The position numbers were made by a program, and so were the translations under genes. This document shows, piece by piece, positions 24,714-33,329 of a DNA stretch of 64,000 bases; within the stretch, counting starts at the first letter, position 1; each line of letters starts with the position of its first letter. Below the pieces are notes generated by a model. It did not search any database. It saw nothing but the letters and a program-made list of their open reading frames with translations, and was not told where the DNA came from. The DNA lies in the NCBI RefSeq assembly GCF_014205055.1, contig NZ_JACHMS010000001.1:6882001-6946000 (forward strand), written 5' to 3'. Source of the DNA: Streptomyces luteogriseus (GTDB lineage: Bacteria; Actinomycetota; Actinomycetes; Streptomycetales; Streptomycetaceae).

Positions 24714-25330
24714 AACCCGTGCCCCCCGCGACATCGCTCCGTCGTGCGCCCGTGCAGCGGCGCAGTGCCGAACGCCTGACCAGGATCCTCGACGCCTGCG
24801 CCGACCTCCTCGACGAGGTCGGCTACGACGCCCTGAGCACCCGTGCCGTCGCCCAGCGTGCCTCCGTCCCGATCGGCTCGGTCTACCGCTTTTTCGGCAA
24901 CAAGCGCCAGATGGCCGACGCGCTGGCGCAGCGCAACCTCGAGCGGTACACCGTGCGCGTCACCGAGCGTCTGCGCCGCACCGGCGAGGGCGAGGGCTGG
25001 CGCACGGCCATGGACGTGGTGCTCGACGAGTACCTGGAGATGAAGCGCACCGCGCCCGGCTTCTCCCTCGTCGACTTCGGCAATCAGATCCCGGTCGGCG
25101 CCCGTGACGCCGAACCCAACCACCGCGTCGCCGACCGCCTCACCGAACTCCTGTCCGGATACCTCGACCGCGAGCCCGACGACGATCTGCGCCGCGTCTT
25201 CCTCATCGCCGTCGAGACCGCCGACACCCTCGTGCACCTGGCGTTCCGGGTCGCGCCGGAGGGGGACCGGCGGATCATCGACGAGGCCCGGGAGATGCTG
25301 CGGGCCTATCTGGCACGGGTGCTCGACTGA
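24710..25330 (+). CDS. TetR family regulator
   Basis: A 206-residue TetR regulator. The DNA-binding helix-turn-helix is in ILDACADLLDEVGYDALSTRAVAQRASVPIGSVYRFF, near residues 25-65. The C-terminal ligand domain is all-helical (DFGNQIPVGARDAEPN; VFLIAVETADTLVHLAFRV). The start overlaps the lipoprotein stop. A perfect TetR-type palindrome lies 88 bp downstream, before the molybdopterin oxidoreductase gene, making that gene a candidate target. Ligand unknown. Confidence 0.85.
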   Translation: MKPVPPATSLRRAPVQRRSAERLTRILDACADLLDEVGYDALSTRAVAQRASVPIGSVYRFFGNKRQMADALAQRNLERYTVRVTERLRRTGEGEGWRTAMDVVLDEYLEMKRTAPGFSLVDFGNQIPVGARDAEPNHRVADRLTELLSGYLDREPDDDLRRVFLIAVETADTLVHLAFRVAPEGDRRIIDEAREMLRAYLARVLD

Positions 25331-25404
25331 CCTGGATCCCGTGAGGGGGCTGACCTGGATCCCGCAAGGGCCTCCACTGCTCGACCGACCGGATCCCGCG
25401 AGGG
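25321..25404. repeat. Three short direct repeats of the TetR gene 3' end
   Basis: GGATCCCG(T/C)(G/A)AGGG occurs at 25334, 25357 and 25391. The outer copies are preceded by GCTCGACTGACC and GCTCGACCGACC, i.e. the final codons of the TetR gene plus its stop region. It looks like local duplication of the gene's 3' end. Confidence 0.6.
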
Positions 25405-25417
25405 CCTCCCCACCGTC

Positions 25418-25433
25418 CATACCGGTCGGTATG
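25418..25433. promoter_or_regulatory. TetR-type operator upstream of molybdopterin oxidoreductase
   Basis: CATACCG-GT-CGGTATG is a perfect 7-bp inverted repeat 49 bp before the oxidoreductase ATG. It is close to sites at 37394, 52544 and 61227. Confidence 0.6.
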
Positions 25434-25482
25434 CTCGGACGCGTCAGCGCGTCACCGTAGCCGCCGCCCCCCGGGAGGACCC

Positions 25483-27750
25483 GTGTCCCGCACCGCCCTG
25501 CGTATCTGCCCCCTGTGCGAGGCCACCTGCGGCCTGACCCTCACCATCGAGGGGACGCGCGTCACCCACGCCCGCGGTGACCGCGACGACGTGTTCAGCC
25601 GGGGATTCATCTGCCCCAAGGGCGCCTCCTTCGGGGCTGTCGACTCCGACCCCGACCGGTTGCGCACCCCGCTCGTACGGCGGGACGGCGAGTTGCGCGA
25701 GGCCACCTGGGAGGAGGCCTTCGACGCGGTCGCCGCCGGCGTCAGGCCCGTCGTGGAGCGCCACGGCCCGAACTCCGTCGGCGTCGTCCTCGGCAACCCC
25801 AACGTGCACACCATGGCCGGTGCCCTCTACCCGGCCGTCCTGCTCGCCGGGCTCGGCACCCGCAGCGTCTTCACCGCCTCCACGGTCGACCAGATGCCCA
25901 AGCACGTCTCCAGCGGCCTGCTGTTCGGTGACGCCAACGCCATCCCCGTACCCGACCTCGACCGCACCGACCACCTGCTCCTGATCGGCGCCAACCCGCT
26001 GGAGTCCAACGGCAGTCTGTGCACCGCCCCCGACTTCCCCGGCAAGCTGAAGGCCCTGAAGGCCCGCGGCGGCACCCTCGTCGTGATCGACCCCCGGCGC
26101 ACCCGCACCGCGAAGCTCGCCGACCGGCACATCGCCGTCCGGCCCGGCACCGACGCGCTGCTGCTGGCGGCGATGGCGCGGGTGCTCTACGACGAGGGCC
26201 TCGTCGAGCCGACCCCGCACGTCCAGGGCGTCGAGGAACTGGCCGCAGAACTGCGGGAGTTCACGCCCGAGGCGGTCGCGGAGGCCTGTGACGTCGAGGC
26301 CGGCGTCATCCGCACCCTCGCCCGCGAGCTGGCCGCCGCCCCCACCGCCGCCGTCTACGGCCGGATCGGCAGCTGCACCGTCCCGCACGGCACCCTCGCC
26401 AGCTGGCTCGTCGACGTCCTGAACATCCTCACCGGCAACCTCGACCGGCCCGGCGGCGCGCTCTTCCCGCAGGCCGCCACCGACAGGACCCCGCGCCCCG
26501 CCGGACCCGGCCGCGGCTTCGCCCTCGGGCGCTGGCACTCCCGGGTGAGCCGGCACCCCGAGGCGAAGGGCGAACTGCCCCTCTCCGCCCTCGCGGAGGA
26601 GATCGACACCGCCACCGAGGAGGGCGAGCCGGTGCGGGCGCTGATCGCCGTCGCCGCCAACCCCGTACTGTCCGCCCCCGACGGCGACCGGCTCGACAAG
26701 GCCCTCGACTCGCTCGACTTCATGGTCAGCGTCGACCCGTACCTCAACGAGACCTCGCGCCACGCCCACGTGGTCCTGCCCCCGCCCCCGCCCTCCCAGA
26801 GCCCGCACCACGACTTCGCGTTCAACACCTTCGCCGTACGCAACCAGGTCCGTTACACCCGCCCCGCGATCCCCCTGGAACCCGGCCGCATGGCGGAGAC
26901 GGAGATCCTGGCCCGGCTGACCCTGGCCGTCACGGGCATGCACGGAGCCGACCCGGCGGCCGTCGACGGGATGGTCATCGACCAGACCCTCGGCAAGGCG
27001 GTGAACGAGCCGCACTCGCCGGTCCACGGCGGCGACCCGCGCGAGCTCGCCGGCCGGCTCACCGGCGACACCGGCCCCGAACGACGGCTCGACATGATGC
27101 TGCGCCTCGGCCCCTACGGCGACGGCTTCGGCGCACGACCCGACGGGCTCAGCCTGGAGAAGCTGCTCGCGCACCCGCACGGCATCGACCTCGGCCCGCT
27201 CGAACCCCGGCTGCCGCAGCCCCTGAAGACCCGCAGCGGCCAGGTGGAACTGCTCCCCGGTCCGATCGCGGACGACCTGCCCCGGCTGCGCGCGGCCCTC
27301 GCCGAACGCCCCGAGGGGCTCGTCCTGGTCGGCCGACGTCATCTGCGCTCCAACAACAGCTGGATGCACAACGTGCCCGCCCTCACCGGCGGCTCGAACC
27401 GCTGCACCCTGCACATCCACCCAAAGGACGCCGAGCGGCTGGGCGTGAAGAGCGCGGAGCCGGTGCGGGTGAAGGGTGCCGGGGGAGAGGTGACGGTGGA
27501 GGCCGAGGTCACCGACACGGTCCGCCGCGGTGTGGTGAGTCTGCCGCACGGCTGGGGCCACGACCGTCCCGGCACCCGACTCAGCCACGCCTCCACCGAC
27601 CCCGGCGTCAACGTCAACCAGCTCCTCGACGGCCGCCTGCTCGACCCGCTGTCGGGCAACGCGGTCCTCAACGGAGTGCCGGTCGAGGTGGCCCCCGAGA
27701 CGTGCCCGGAAGCGTCCTCCGTGACCGAAAAGCTCACCGCTCTGACCTGA
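25483..27750 (+). CDS. Molybdopterin-dependent oxidoreductase (FdhF/NarB-like)
   Basis: A 755-residue bis-MGD enzyme of the DMSO reductase superfamily. The N-terminal [4Fe-4S] site is Cys9-X2-Cys12-X3-Cys16-X27-Cys44. The molybdopterin domains follow (LLIGANPLESNGSL, VVIDPRRTRTAKLAD, FYGRIGSC-like AVYGRIGSCTVPHG), and the C-terminal molydopterin dinucleotide-binding domain has NSWMHNVPALTGGSNRCTLHI and PHGWGHDRPG. No Tat signal is present, so it acts in the cytoplasm. It is most like assimilatory nitrate reductase or formate dehydrogenase alpha subunits, but the substrate is undetermined and no partner subunits are adjacent. Confidence 0.85.
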   Translation: MSRTALRICPLCEATCGLTLTIEGTRVTHARGDRDDVFSRGFICPKGASFGAVDSDPDRLRTPLVRRDGELREATWEEAFDAVAAGVRPVVERHGPNSVGVVLGNPNVHTMAGALYPAVLLAGLGTRSVFTASTVDQMPKHVSSGLLFGDANAIPVPDLDRTDHLLLIGANPLESNGSLCTAPDFPGKLKALKARGGTLVVIDPRRTRTAKLADRHIAVRPGTDALLLAAMARVLYDEGLVEPTPHVQGVEELAAELREFTPEAVAEACDVEAGVIRTLARELAAAPTAAVYGRIGSCTVPHGTLASWLVDVLNILTGNLDRPGGALFPQAATDRTPRPAGPGRGFALGRWHSRVSRHPEAKGELPLSALAEEIDTATEEGEPVRALIAVAANPVLSAPDGDRLDKALDSLDFMVSVDPYLNETSRHAHVVLPPPPPSQSPHHDFAFNTFAVRNQVRYTRPAIPLEPGRMAETEILARLTLAVTGMHGADPAAVDGMVIDQTLGKAVNEPHSPVHGGDPRELAGRLTGDTGPERRLDMMLRLGPYGDGFGARPDGLSLEKLLAHPHGIDLGPLEPRLPQPLKTRSGQVELLPGPIADDLPRLRAALAERPEGLVLVGRRHLRSNNSWMHNVPALTGGSNRCTLHIHPKDAERLGVKSAEPVRVKGAGGEVTVEAEVTDTVRRGVVSLPHGWGHDRPGTRLSHASTDPGVNVNQLLDGRLLDPLSGNAVLNGVPVEVAPETCPEASSVTEKLTALT

Positions 27751-27820
27751 GCAAAGCTGTGACCAGCAGTTTTGCGCTTATTGCTCGCACGTCAACGTCT
27801 TGTTAACGCTGCTTGAACGC

Positions 27821-27877
27821 ACCTAACGTCTCGGACACCGCCGGCCCTGGTGGGATGTTCAAGGGCGAACGTTAGGT
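27821..27877. promoter_or_regulatory. Inverted repeat in the CitMHS gene leader
   Basis: ACCTAACGT (27821-27829) and ACGTTAGGT (27869-27877) are exact reverse complements, 39 nt apart, and the second ends 8 bp before the start codon. It may be an operator pair or a hairpin covering the initiation region. Confidence 0.45.
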
Positions 27878-27885
27878 ATCCACTC

Positions 27886-29337
27886 ATGCTGACCATCCTC
27901 GGCTTCGCCATGATCGCGACCTTCCTGGTCCTGATCATGATGAAGAAGATGTCGCCGATCGCGGCGCTCGTGCTGATTCCCGCGCTGTTCTGCGTGTTCG
28001 TCGGCAAGGGCGCCCACCTCGGCGACTACGTCCTCGACGGCGTGACCGACCTCGCCCCCACCGCGGCGATGCTCATGTTCGCGATCGTCTACTTCGGCGT
28101 GATGATCGACGTCGGTCTCTTCGACCCGATCGTCCGCGGCATCCTCAAATTCTGTAAAGCCGACCCGATGCGGATCGTCGTGGGCACCGCCCTGCTCGCG
28201 GCGATCGTCTCGCTGGACGGCGACGGCTCCACCACCTTCATGATCACCGTCTCGGCGATGTACCCGCTGTACAAGCGCCTGAAGATGAGCCTGGTCGTGA
28301 TGACCGGTGTCGCCGCCATGGCCAACGGCGTGATGAACACCCTCCCCTGGGGTGGCCCGACCGCCCGTGCCGCGACCGCGCTGAAGCTCGACGCCAGTGA
28401 CATCTTCGTCCCGATGATCCCGGCCCTCCTGGTCGGTCTGCTCTTCGTCTTCGTCCTCTCGTACGTGCTCGGTGTGCGCGAGCGCCGGCGGCTGGGCGTG
28501 CTGACGCTGGACGAGGTGCTGGAGGAGGAGAAGGAGACCGAGACGGTTCTCGTCGGCTCCGGCGGCTCCGGCGACGGCAAGGTCTCGATGCGCAAGGGCG
28601 GCACGGCCGGTGCGGGCGTCGCGGGTGGCGCGGGCTCCGGCACGGACGCTCCCGAGGACGCCACGGGCTCCGCGGCCTCCGAGGAGGACGACGGCTTCCA
28701 GGGCCTCGACCCCAACCGGTCCACCCTGCGCCCCAAGCTCTACTGGTTCAACGCGCTGCTCACGGTCGGCCTGCTCACCGCCATGATCATGGAGCTGCTG
28801 CCGATCCCGGTGCTGTTCCTGCTCGGCGCCGCACTCGTGCTCACCGTCAACTTCCCGCACATCCCGGACCAGAAGGCCCGCATCGCCGCCCACGCCGAGA
28901 ACGTCCTGAACGTCTCCGGCATGGTCTTCGCAGCCGCCGTCTTCACCGGCGTCCTCCAGGGCACCGGCATGGTCGACAACATGGCCAAGTGGATGGTGGA
29001 CGTCATCCCCGCCAGCATGGGCCCGCACATGGCCCTCGTCACCGGCCTCCTGAGCCTGCCGCTCACCTACTTCATGTCGAACGACGGCTTCTACTTCGGT
29101 GTCCTGCCCGTCCTCGCCGAGGCCGGTGCCGCGCACGGTGTCTCCCCGCTGGAGATGGCCCGCGCCTCCCTGGTCGGCCAGCCGCTGCACATGTCGAGCC
29201 CGCTCGTCCCGGCCGTCTACGTCCTGGTCGGCATGGCCAAGGTGGAGTTCGGCGACCACACCAAGTTCGTCGTGAAGTGGGCCGCCCTCACCTGTCTGGT
29301 CATCCTCGGCGCGGGCATGTTGTTCGGGATCATCTGA
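27886..29337 (+). CDS. CitMHS family citrate-metal transporter
   Basis: A 483-residue transporter with ~12 membrane helices that imports citrate bound to a divalent metal (Mg, Ca or Fe depending on member). Family features are VLIMMKKMSPIAALVLIPAL, IVSLDGDGSTTFMITVSAM, MNTLPWGGPTARAATAL, and near the end LTYFMSNDGFYFGVLPVLAE and GQPLHMSSPLVPAVYVL. A hydrophilic acidic insert of ~80 residues (about 205-290) splits the two halves. It starts at ATG 27886. The downstream MFS gene is 23 bp away and probably cotranscribed. Confidence 0.9.
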   Translation: MLTILGFAMIATFLVLIMMKKMSPIAALVLIPALFCVFVGKGAHLGDYVLDGVTDLAPTAAMLMFAIVYFGVMIDVGLFDPIVRGILKFCKADPMRIVVGTALLAAIVSLDGDGSTTFMITVSAMYPLYKRLKMSLVVMTGVAAMANGVMNTLPWGGPTARAATALKLDASDIFVPMIPALLVGLLFVFVLSYVLGVRERRRLGVLTLDEVLEEEKETETVLVGSGGSGDGKVSMRKGGTAGAGVAGGAGSGTDAPEDATGSAASEEDDGFQGLDPNRSTLRPKLYWFNALLTVGLLTAMIMELLPIPVLFLLGAALVLTVNFPHIPDQKARIAAHAENVLNVSGMVFAAAVFTGVLQGTGMVDNMAKWMVDVIPASMGPHMALVTGLLSLPLTYFMSNDGFYFGVLPVLAEAGAAHGVSPLEMARASLVGQPLHMSSPLVPAVYVLVGMAKVEFGDHTKFVVKWAALTCLVILGAGMLFGII

Positions 29338-29360
29338 GCCACTTCATGGAGGACGTCATC

Positions 29361-30611
29361 GTGAGGCCCGGTGGGAACCGCGGCTGGCTGCTCCGCCTCG
29401 TCATCGCCTTCAGCTTCGCGCAGGGGGCGGTGTCGATGGCTCGGCCCGCCGTCTCCTACCGGGCCCTCGCGCTGGGCGCGGACGAGCGCGCGATCGGTGT
29501 GATCGCCGGTGTCTACGCGCTGCTGCCCCTGTTCGCCGCCGTGCCCCTGGGCCGCCGCACCGACAACGGCCGCTGCGCGCCCCTGCTGCCGGTCGGCGTG
29601 GTGCTCATATCCGGCGGCTGCGTCCTCAGCGGCGTCGCCGGCTCCCTGTGGACGATGGCCCTCTGGAGCGGGGTGATGGGCCTCGGGCACCTGTGCTTCG
29701 TCATCGGCTCCCAGTCCCTGGTCGCCCGACAGTCCGCGCCGCACGAACAGGACCGCAACTTCGGCCACTTCACCATCGGCGCGGCCCTCGGCCAGCTGGT
29801 CGGCCCGGTCGCCGCGGGCGCGCTGATCGGCGGCGACGACATGGCCGGCAGCAGCGCGCTGGCCCTGATCGTGGCGGGTGCGACGGCGGCGGTCGCGTTC
29901 ACCTCGCTGTGGCGCATCGAGCACCGCCGTACGGCGTCCGCGTCCCGCCCGGACAAGAGCGACCGCATCCCGGTCGGCGGCATCCTGCGCGCCCGGGGGG
30001 TGCCGGCGGGCATCTTCATCAGTCTCGCCGTGCTGTCCGCGACGGACATCCTGACCGCCTACCTGCCGGTGGTCGGCGAACACCGGGGCATCGCACCGTC
30101 CGTGATCGGCGTCCTGCTCAGTCTGCGCGCCGCGGCGACGATCGCCTGCCGCATGGTGCTGACGCCCCTGCTGCGGCTGCTCGGCCGGACCCTGCTGCTG
30201 ACGCTCACCTGTCTGCTCGCGGCCCTGCTCTGCGCGGGCATCGCCCTGCCGGTGCCGGTGTGGGCGCTCGGCCTGCTGCTGGTCGCGCTGGGCTTCTGCC
30301 TCGGGGTCGGCCAGCCGCTGTCCATGACGACGGTCGTCCAGGCCGCCCCCGACGACGCCCGTTCCACGGCTCTGGCCCTGCGCCTGACCGGCAACCGGCT
30401 CGGCCAGGTCGCCGCGCCCGCCGCGGCCGGCTTGATGGCGGGAGTCGCCGGTGTGGCGGCGCCGTTCGTGATGCTGGGCGTGCTGTTGCTGCTGTCGTCC
30501 GGGGTCGCGGTGCGGTCGCCACGGGAGCCGGAGGAGGTGGCAGGCGAGGTCTCCGACGGGCGAAGAGGCCTCAGGCGTGGGGTGTCGCTGCGCCGGAAGA
30601 GCGATATCTGA
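29361..30611 (+). CDS. Major facilitator superfamily transporter
   Basis: A 416-residue MFS protein with 12 predicted helices; the A-loop is PLGRRTDNGRCAPLLPVG and the second half repeats the pattern after HRRTASASRPDKSDR. The start chosen is GTG 29361 (VRPGGNRGWLL), with GGAGG 8 nt upstream inside a nearby ATG; ATG 29346 would destroy that spacing. It is 23 bp after the citrate transporter. Substrate unknown; it could be a drug or metabolite exporter. The basic C-terminal tail RRGVSLRRKSDI is cytoplasmic. Confidence 0.8.
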   Translation: MRPGGNRGWLLRLVIAFSFAQGAVSMARPAVSYRALALGADERAIGVIAGVYALLPLFAAVPLGRRTDNGRCAPLLPVGVVLISGGCVLSGVAGSLWTMALWSGVMGLGHLCFVIGSQSLVARQSAPHEQDRNFGHFTIGAALGQLVGPVAAGALIGGDDMAGSSALALIVAGATAAVAFTSLWRIEHRRTASASRPDKSDRIPVGGILRARGVPAGIFISLAVLSATDILTAYLPVVGEHRGIAPSVIGVLLSLRAAATIACRMVLTPLLRLLGRTLLLTLTCLLAALLCAGIALPVPVWALGLLLVALGFCLGVGQPLSMTTVVQAAPDDARSTALALRLTGNRLGQVAAPAAAGLMAGVAGVAAPFVMLGVLLLLSSGVAVRSPREPEEVAGEVSDGRRGLRRGVSLRRKSDI

Positions 30612-30658
30612 CGCGTCGTAGGGCGTGCTGCCGCCTTTCGGCCATGAGGTGACAGAGA

Positions 30659-30695
30659 GTCAGGTGACGAGGTGTTTGTATGTAAATCATCTGAC
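30659..30695. promoter_or_regulatory. Inverted repeat in an AT-rich leader
   Basis: GTCAGGTGA (30659-30667) and TCATCTGAC (30687-30695) form an 8-of-9 inverted repeat around TTTGTATGTAAA, just before the RBS TTGGAGG of the secreted protein gene. AT content is unusual here and may mark the promoter. Confidence 0.4.
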
Positions 30696-30709
30696 TTGGA
30701 GGCATGTTC

Positions 30710-31297
30710 ATGCCCGTGGTACCCCTCGCGCGTCGTGCCGGCACCCGCACCGCCGCCCTCGCCGCCCTCACCCTCGCAGGGACCACCCTGAGCGGGGTGT
30801 CCGCCGTCGCCGCTCCGATCCCGGGGGACAACGGAGACGTCAAGATCCACGCCAGCACGACGGCCGCGGCCAACCAGCGCAACGACCCGAAGGTCTGCGA
30901 CTTCTACCTCGCCGCGTTCACCTTCGACGCGGGCGAGAAGGTCAACTGGACCATCCAGACCCAGCCCGAGGTCCCGGGCGGGGCCACGCGCACCGGCACC
31001 TTCACCGCCGACGCGACCGGCGCGGGCCGTACCACGGCCGTCGACCTGCCCAACGGGCAGTACAAGCTGACGTGGCTCACCGACCAGGCCCACGGCGCGG
31101 GCAAGTTCAAGGTGTTCAAGGTCGACTGCCCGACCTCGAAGCCGACGACGCCGGTCGGCGGCCCGCCCGCGGGCGGCGGCGGCATCGCCCGCAGTGAGGC
31201 CTTCACGCCGGTCACCGGCGCGGCCGCGGTCGGCCTGGCCGCCGTCGCCGGGACGGTCTGGTTCCGGCTCCGTCGCCGCCCCGATGGCGCCGCGTAA
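30710..31297 (+). CDS. Secreted protein with TPVTG sorting-like signal
   Basis: A 195-residue surface protein. The signal peptide ends VSAVAAP. The mature part (~120 residues) has one Cys pair (KVCDFYLAAFTF and KVDCPTSKP) and a beta-rich look. A Pro/Gly linker leads to TPVTG, a hydrophobic helix (AAAVGLAAVAGTVWF) and RLRRRPDGAA: the layout of a sortase substrate, although TPVTG is not the standard LPXTG. The second ATG (30710) fits the GGAGG RBS better than the first at 30704. The class F sortase gene follows with a 14-bp overlap, so it is a likely substrate. Confidence 0.75.
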   Translation: MPVVPLARRAGTRTAALAALTLAGTTLSGVSAVAAPIPGDNGDVKIHASTTAAANQRNDPKVCDFYLAAFTFDAGEKVNWTIQTQPEVPGGATRTGTFTADATGAGRTTAVDLPNGQYKLTWLTDQAHGAGKFKVFKVDCPTSKPTTPVGGPPAGGGGIARSEAFTPVTGAAAVGLAAVAGTVWFRLRRRPDGAA

Positions 31298-33131
31298 GGC
31301 CCGGTCCGCGGATCGCTCCTCCCGGCCGGGGCGGGGCGGGGACGCGCTCGGGCCCGACGCCGGGCCGGTGAGGCGGCGTGGAGGCGGGGCGGGGTACGGC
31401 GCCGCCTCGACGGTTCGGCGTGGCGCCGGTCCCGGCTCTGATTCCGGCCCCGGTTCCGGTTTCGGTTTCGTCCCCGCCTCCGGTTCCAGCTCCCGTTCCG
31501 GTTCCGGTTCCGGTTCCGCGGACGCGCCGTCGGGGAGGCGCGGGGGAGGGGCCGGGGCTGCGGCGGCTCCGCCGGGCCGACGGGGCGCTGCCACCGGCCT
31601 CGGGCCTGGGGGCGCCGGTTCGGGTTCCGGATCCGCCGCCCCGGTGGGTCGGCGCGGGCCTGGTGCCGGTGCCGGCCCGGGGTTTCGACGCCGGCCCGGT
31701 TCCGGCGATCCGGGGTTTCTGCGGGGACCCGGTGCCGGTGAGGTCCCGGGGTCTCGGCGCGGGGCCGCCACTGCCGATGTCGCGGGGTTTCGACGCGGGG
31801 CCGTCACCGTCGGTGCCGGCCCGGGATTTCGACGCCGGCCCGGTTCCGGCGATCCGGGGTCCCTGCCGGGACCCGGTGCCGGTGAGGTCCCGGGGCTTTG
31901 GCGCCGGGCCGCCGCTGCCGATGTACCGGGGTTTCGGCACGGGGCTGTCACTGCCGATGTCGCGGGGTTTCGGCGCGAGGGTGCCGCTGCCGGGGGCCGG
32001 GAGATTCGGCGGCGGGCCGGGTCCGTCGCGGGCCCAGGGGCCCGGCGTGGATCCGGGCCCGGACCCGGCTCCGGAGTCGTCCCGCCGGGGCGGTACCCAG
32101 CGGCCTACGGGGCCTCCGGCACCCCCGGCGGGTGGCCCCGGCGGTCCCATAGGCCCTGGCGTCGCAGGCGTGTCTATCGGCTGACGCGGACGATCGTGGT
32201 GGCCGTTTCGCTGCTGGTGGTGGTCGGCGTCTGCTGGGACCGGGGCGATGAACCCGGCGGCACGGTCACCGCCCTCCCACCGGACTTCACCACGGCCGCC
32301 CACCCGGCGGGCTCCGGCACGGGGACGGCTGCCCTGCCGGGAGCCTCCGGCACCGGCACCCGCACCGGCAGTGACACTGGCACCGGCGCCCCTGTCCTAC
32401 GGGATGACCCCAACGCTCCGGCCGGGCCCCGCACCGGCCCACCCCGGCGCTCCGCATCCCCTGCACCCCCGGCCCGCACCCCCGGCCCCGCCACCGACGA
32501 CCCCCGCACCGAAGGGCCTCACCCCCGGGGCGCCGTCACCAGCGCCCCCCGCACCCCCGGCCCCGCCAAGCCCCCGCCCCGCCCCCGACCCACGGCCGCC
32601 GCCCCCCGCCCCGCTCCCGAGCCCGCCGCCCCCGCCGTCCGGAAGCCCCGCCCCCCTGCCGGCCTCCGCCCCCTGCCCCGCTCCCGGGCCACCCGCCTCC
32701 TCATCCCCTACCTCCGCCTCGACGCCCCGGTCATGGACCTCGGCCTCGACCGCGACCGCCGCCTCACCGCACCGCCCGACGACGACCCCAAGCTCGTCGG
32801 CTGGTACCGGCACGGCGCCTCGCCCGGCGAGCAGGGCACCGCCGTGGCCGTCGGGCACCTGGACACGGACAGCGGACCGGCCGTCTTCGCCGGGCTGCCC
32901 GAGCTGAAGCGGGGCCGGATCGTCAAGGCCCGCCGCGCCGACGGGCGGATCGCCGTCTACACGGTCGACAAGATCAAGTCGTACGAGAAGGCGCACTTCC
33001 CCAGCCAGGAGGTGTACGGCGCCCGGGGCCGTCCCGAGCTGCGCCTGATCACCTGCGGCGGCAGCTACGACCGCAGGAAGGGCTACTCCGGGAACGTGGT
33101 CGTCTTCGCCCACCTCACCGGCATCCGCTGA
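31284..33131 (+). CDS. Class F sortase with long repetitive N-terminus
   Basis: A transpeptidase that joins surface proteins to the cell wall. The catalytic domain is the last ~160 residues: VGHLDTDSG contains His525 and LITCGGSYD contains Cys591, with a nearby Arg in DRRKGYSGN. A membrane helix lies at ~300-320 (TIVVAVSLLVVVGVCW), followed by a Pro/Thr-rich stalk. The first ~295 residues are low-complexity Arg/Gly/Pro/Ala with two 48-residue repeats. ATG 31284 overlaps the preceding gene; no RBS is visible, so the true start may lie closer to the membrane helix. The sortase domain is certain; the N-terminal extension is not. Confidence 0.7.
   Translation: MAPRKARSADRSSRPGRGGDALGPDAGPVRRRGGGAGYGAASTVRRGAGPGSDSGPGSGFGFVPASGSSSRSGSGSGSADAPSGRRGGGAGAAAAPPGRRGAATGLGPGGAGSGSGSAAPVGRRGPGAGAGPGFRRRPGSGDPGFLRGPGAGEVPGSRRGAATADVAGFRRGAVTVGAGPGFRRRPGSGDPGSLPGPGAGEVPGLWRRAAAADVPGFRHGAVTADVAGFRREGAAAGGREIRRRAGSVAGPGARRGSGPGPGSGVVPPGRYPAAYGASGTPGGWPRRSHRPWRRRRVYRLTRTIVVAVSLLVVVGVCWDRGDEPGGTVTALPPDFTTAAHPAGSGTGTAALPGASGTGTRTGSDTGTGAPVLRDDPNAPAGPRTGPPRRSASPAPPARTPGPATDDPRTEGPHPRGAVTSAPRTPGPAKPPPRPRPTAAAPRPAPEPAAPAVRKPRPPAGLRPLPRSRATRLLIPYLRLDAPVMDLGLDRDRRLTAPPDDDPKLVGWYRHGASPGEQGTAVAVGHLDTDSGPAVFAGLPELKRGRIVKARRADGRIAVYTVDKIKSYEKAHFPSQEVYGARGRPELRLITCGGSYDRRKGYSGNVVVFAHLTGIR
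31680..31967. repeat. Two tandem 144-bp repeats in the sortase gene
   Basis: Units 31680-31823 and 31824-31967 are near-identical and equal 48 codons each, both starting GFRRRPGSGDPG and including GPGAGEVPG. The first halves are almost perfect; the second halves diverge. Flanking DNA (31430-32050) has shorter related units such as repeated GGTTCC. Confidence 0.8.
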
Positions 33132-33329
33132 CCCGGACCACGTCCGGACCGCCGGCCGAACCGGGTCGTCCGCCTTCTCACCAGATGGACCGGAGCCCCC
33201 GATCTTGTCCGGTCTCTTCCCCCGGCCGCACACATTCCGTTAACTTCCGTGACCCACAGCCCCGTACGACCCGTACGGGGCTTCCGACCGCGGAGCACCA
33301 GCGCCCTGATGACCCCTCGGGGGCACCTC

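Noticed and set aside
25444..27588. A 714-codon open frame opposite the molybdopterin oxidoreductase
   Set aside because: The plus strand has Fe-S cysteines and molybdopterin motifs; the opposite frame is a Val/Gly/Asp-rich shadow.
30059..31951. A 630-codon open frame on the minus strand over the MFS and sortase genes
   Set aside because: Very Pro/Arg/Gly-rich with no motifs and antisense to recognised genes.
31378..32184. A plus-frame reading of the sortase repeat as a separate VPVPVP-rich protein
   Set aside because: Repetitive codons keep every frame open; there is no RBS and only the other frame continues into the sortase domain.
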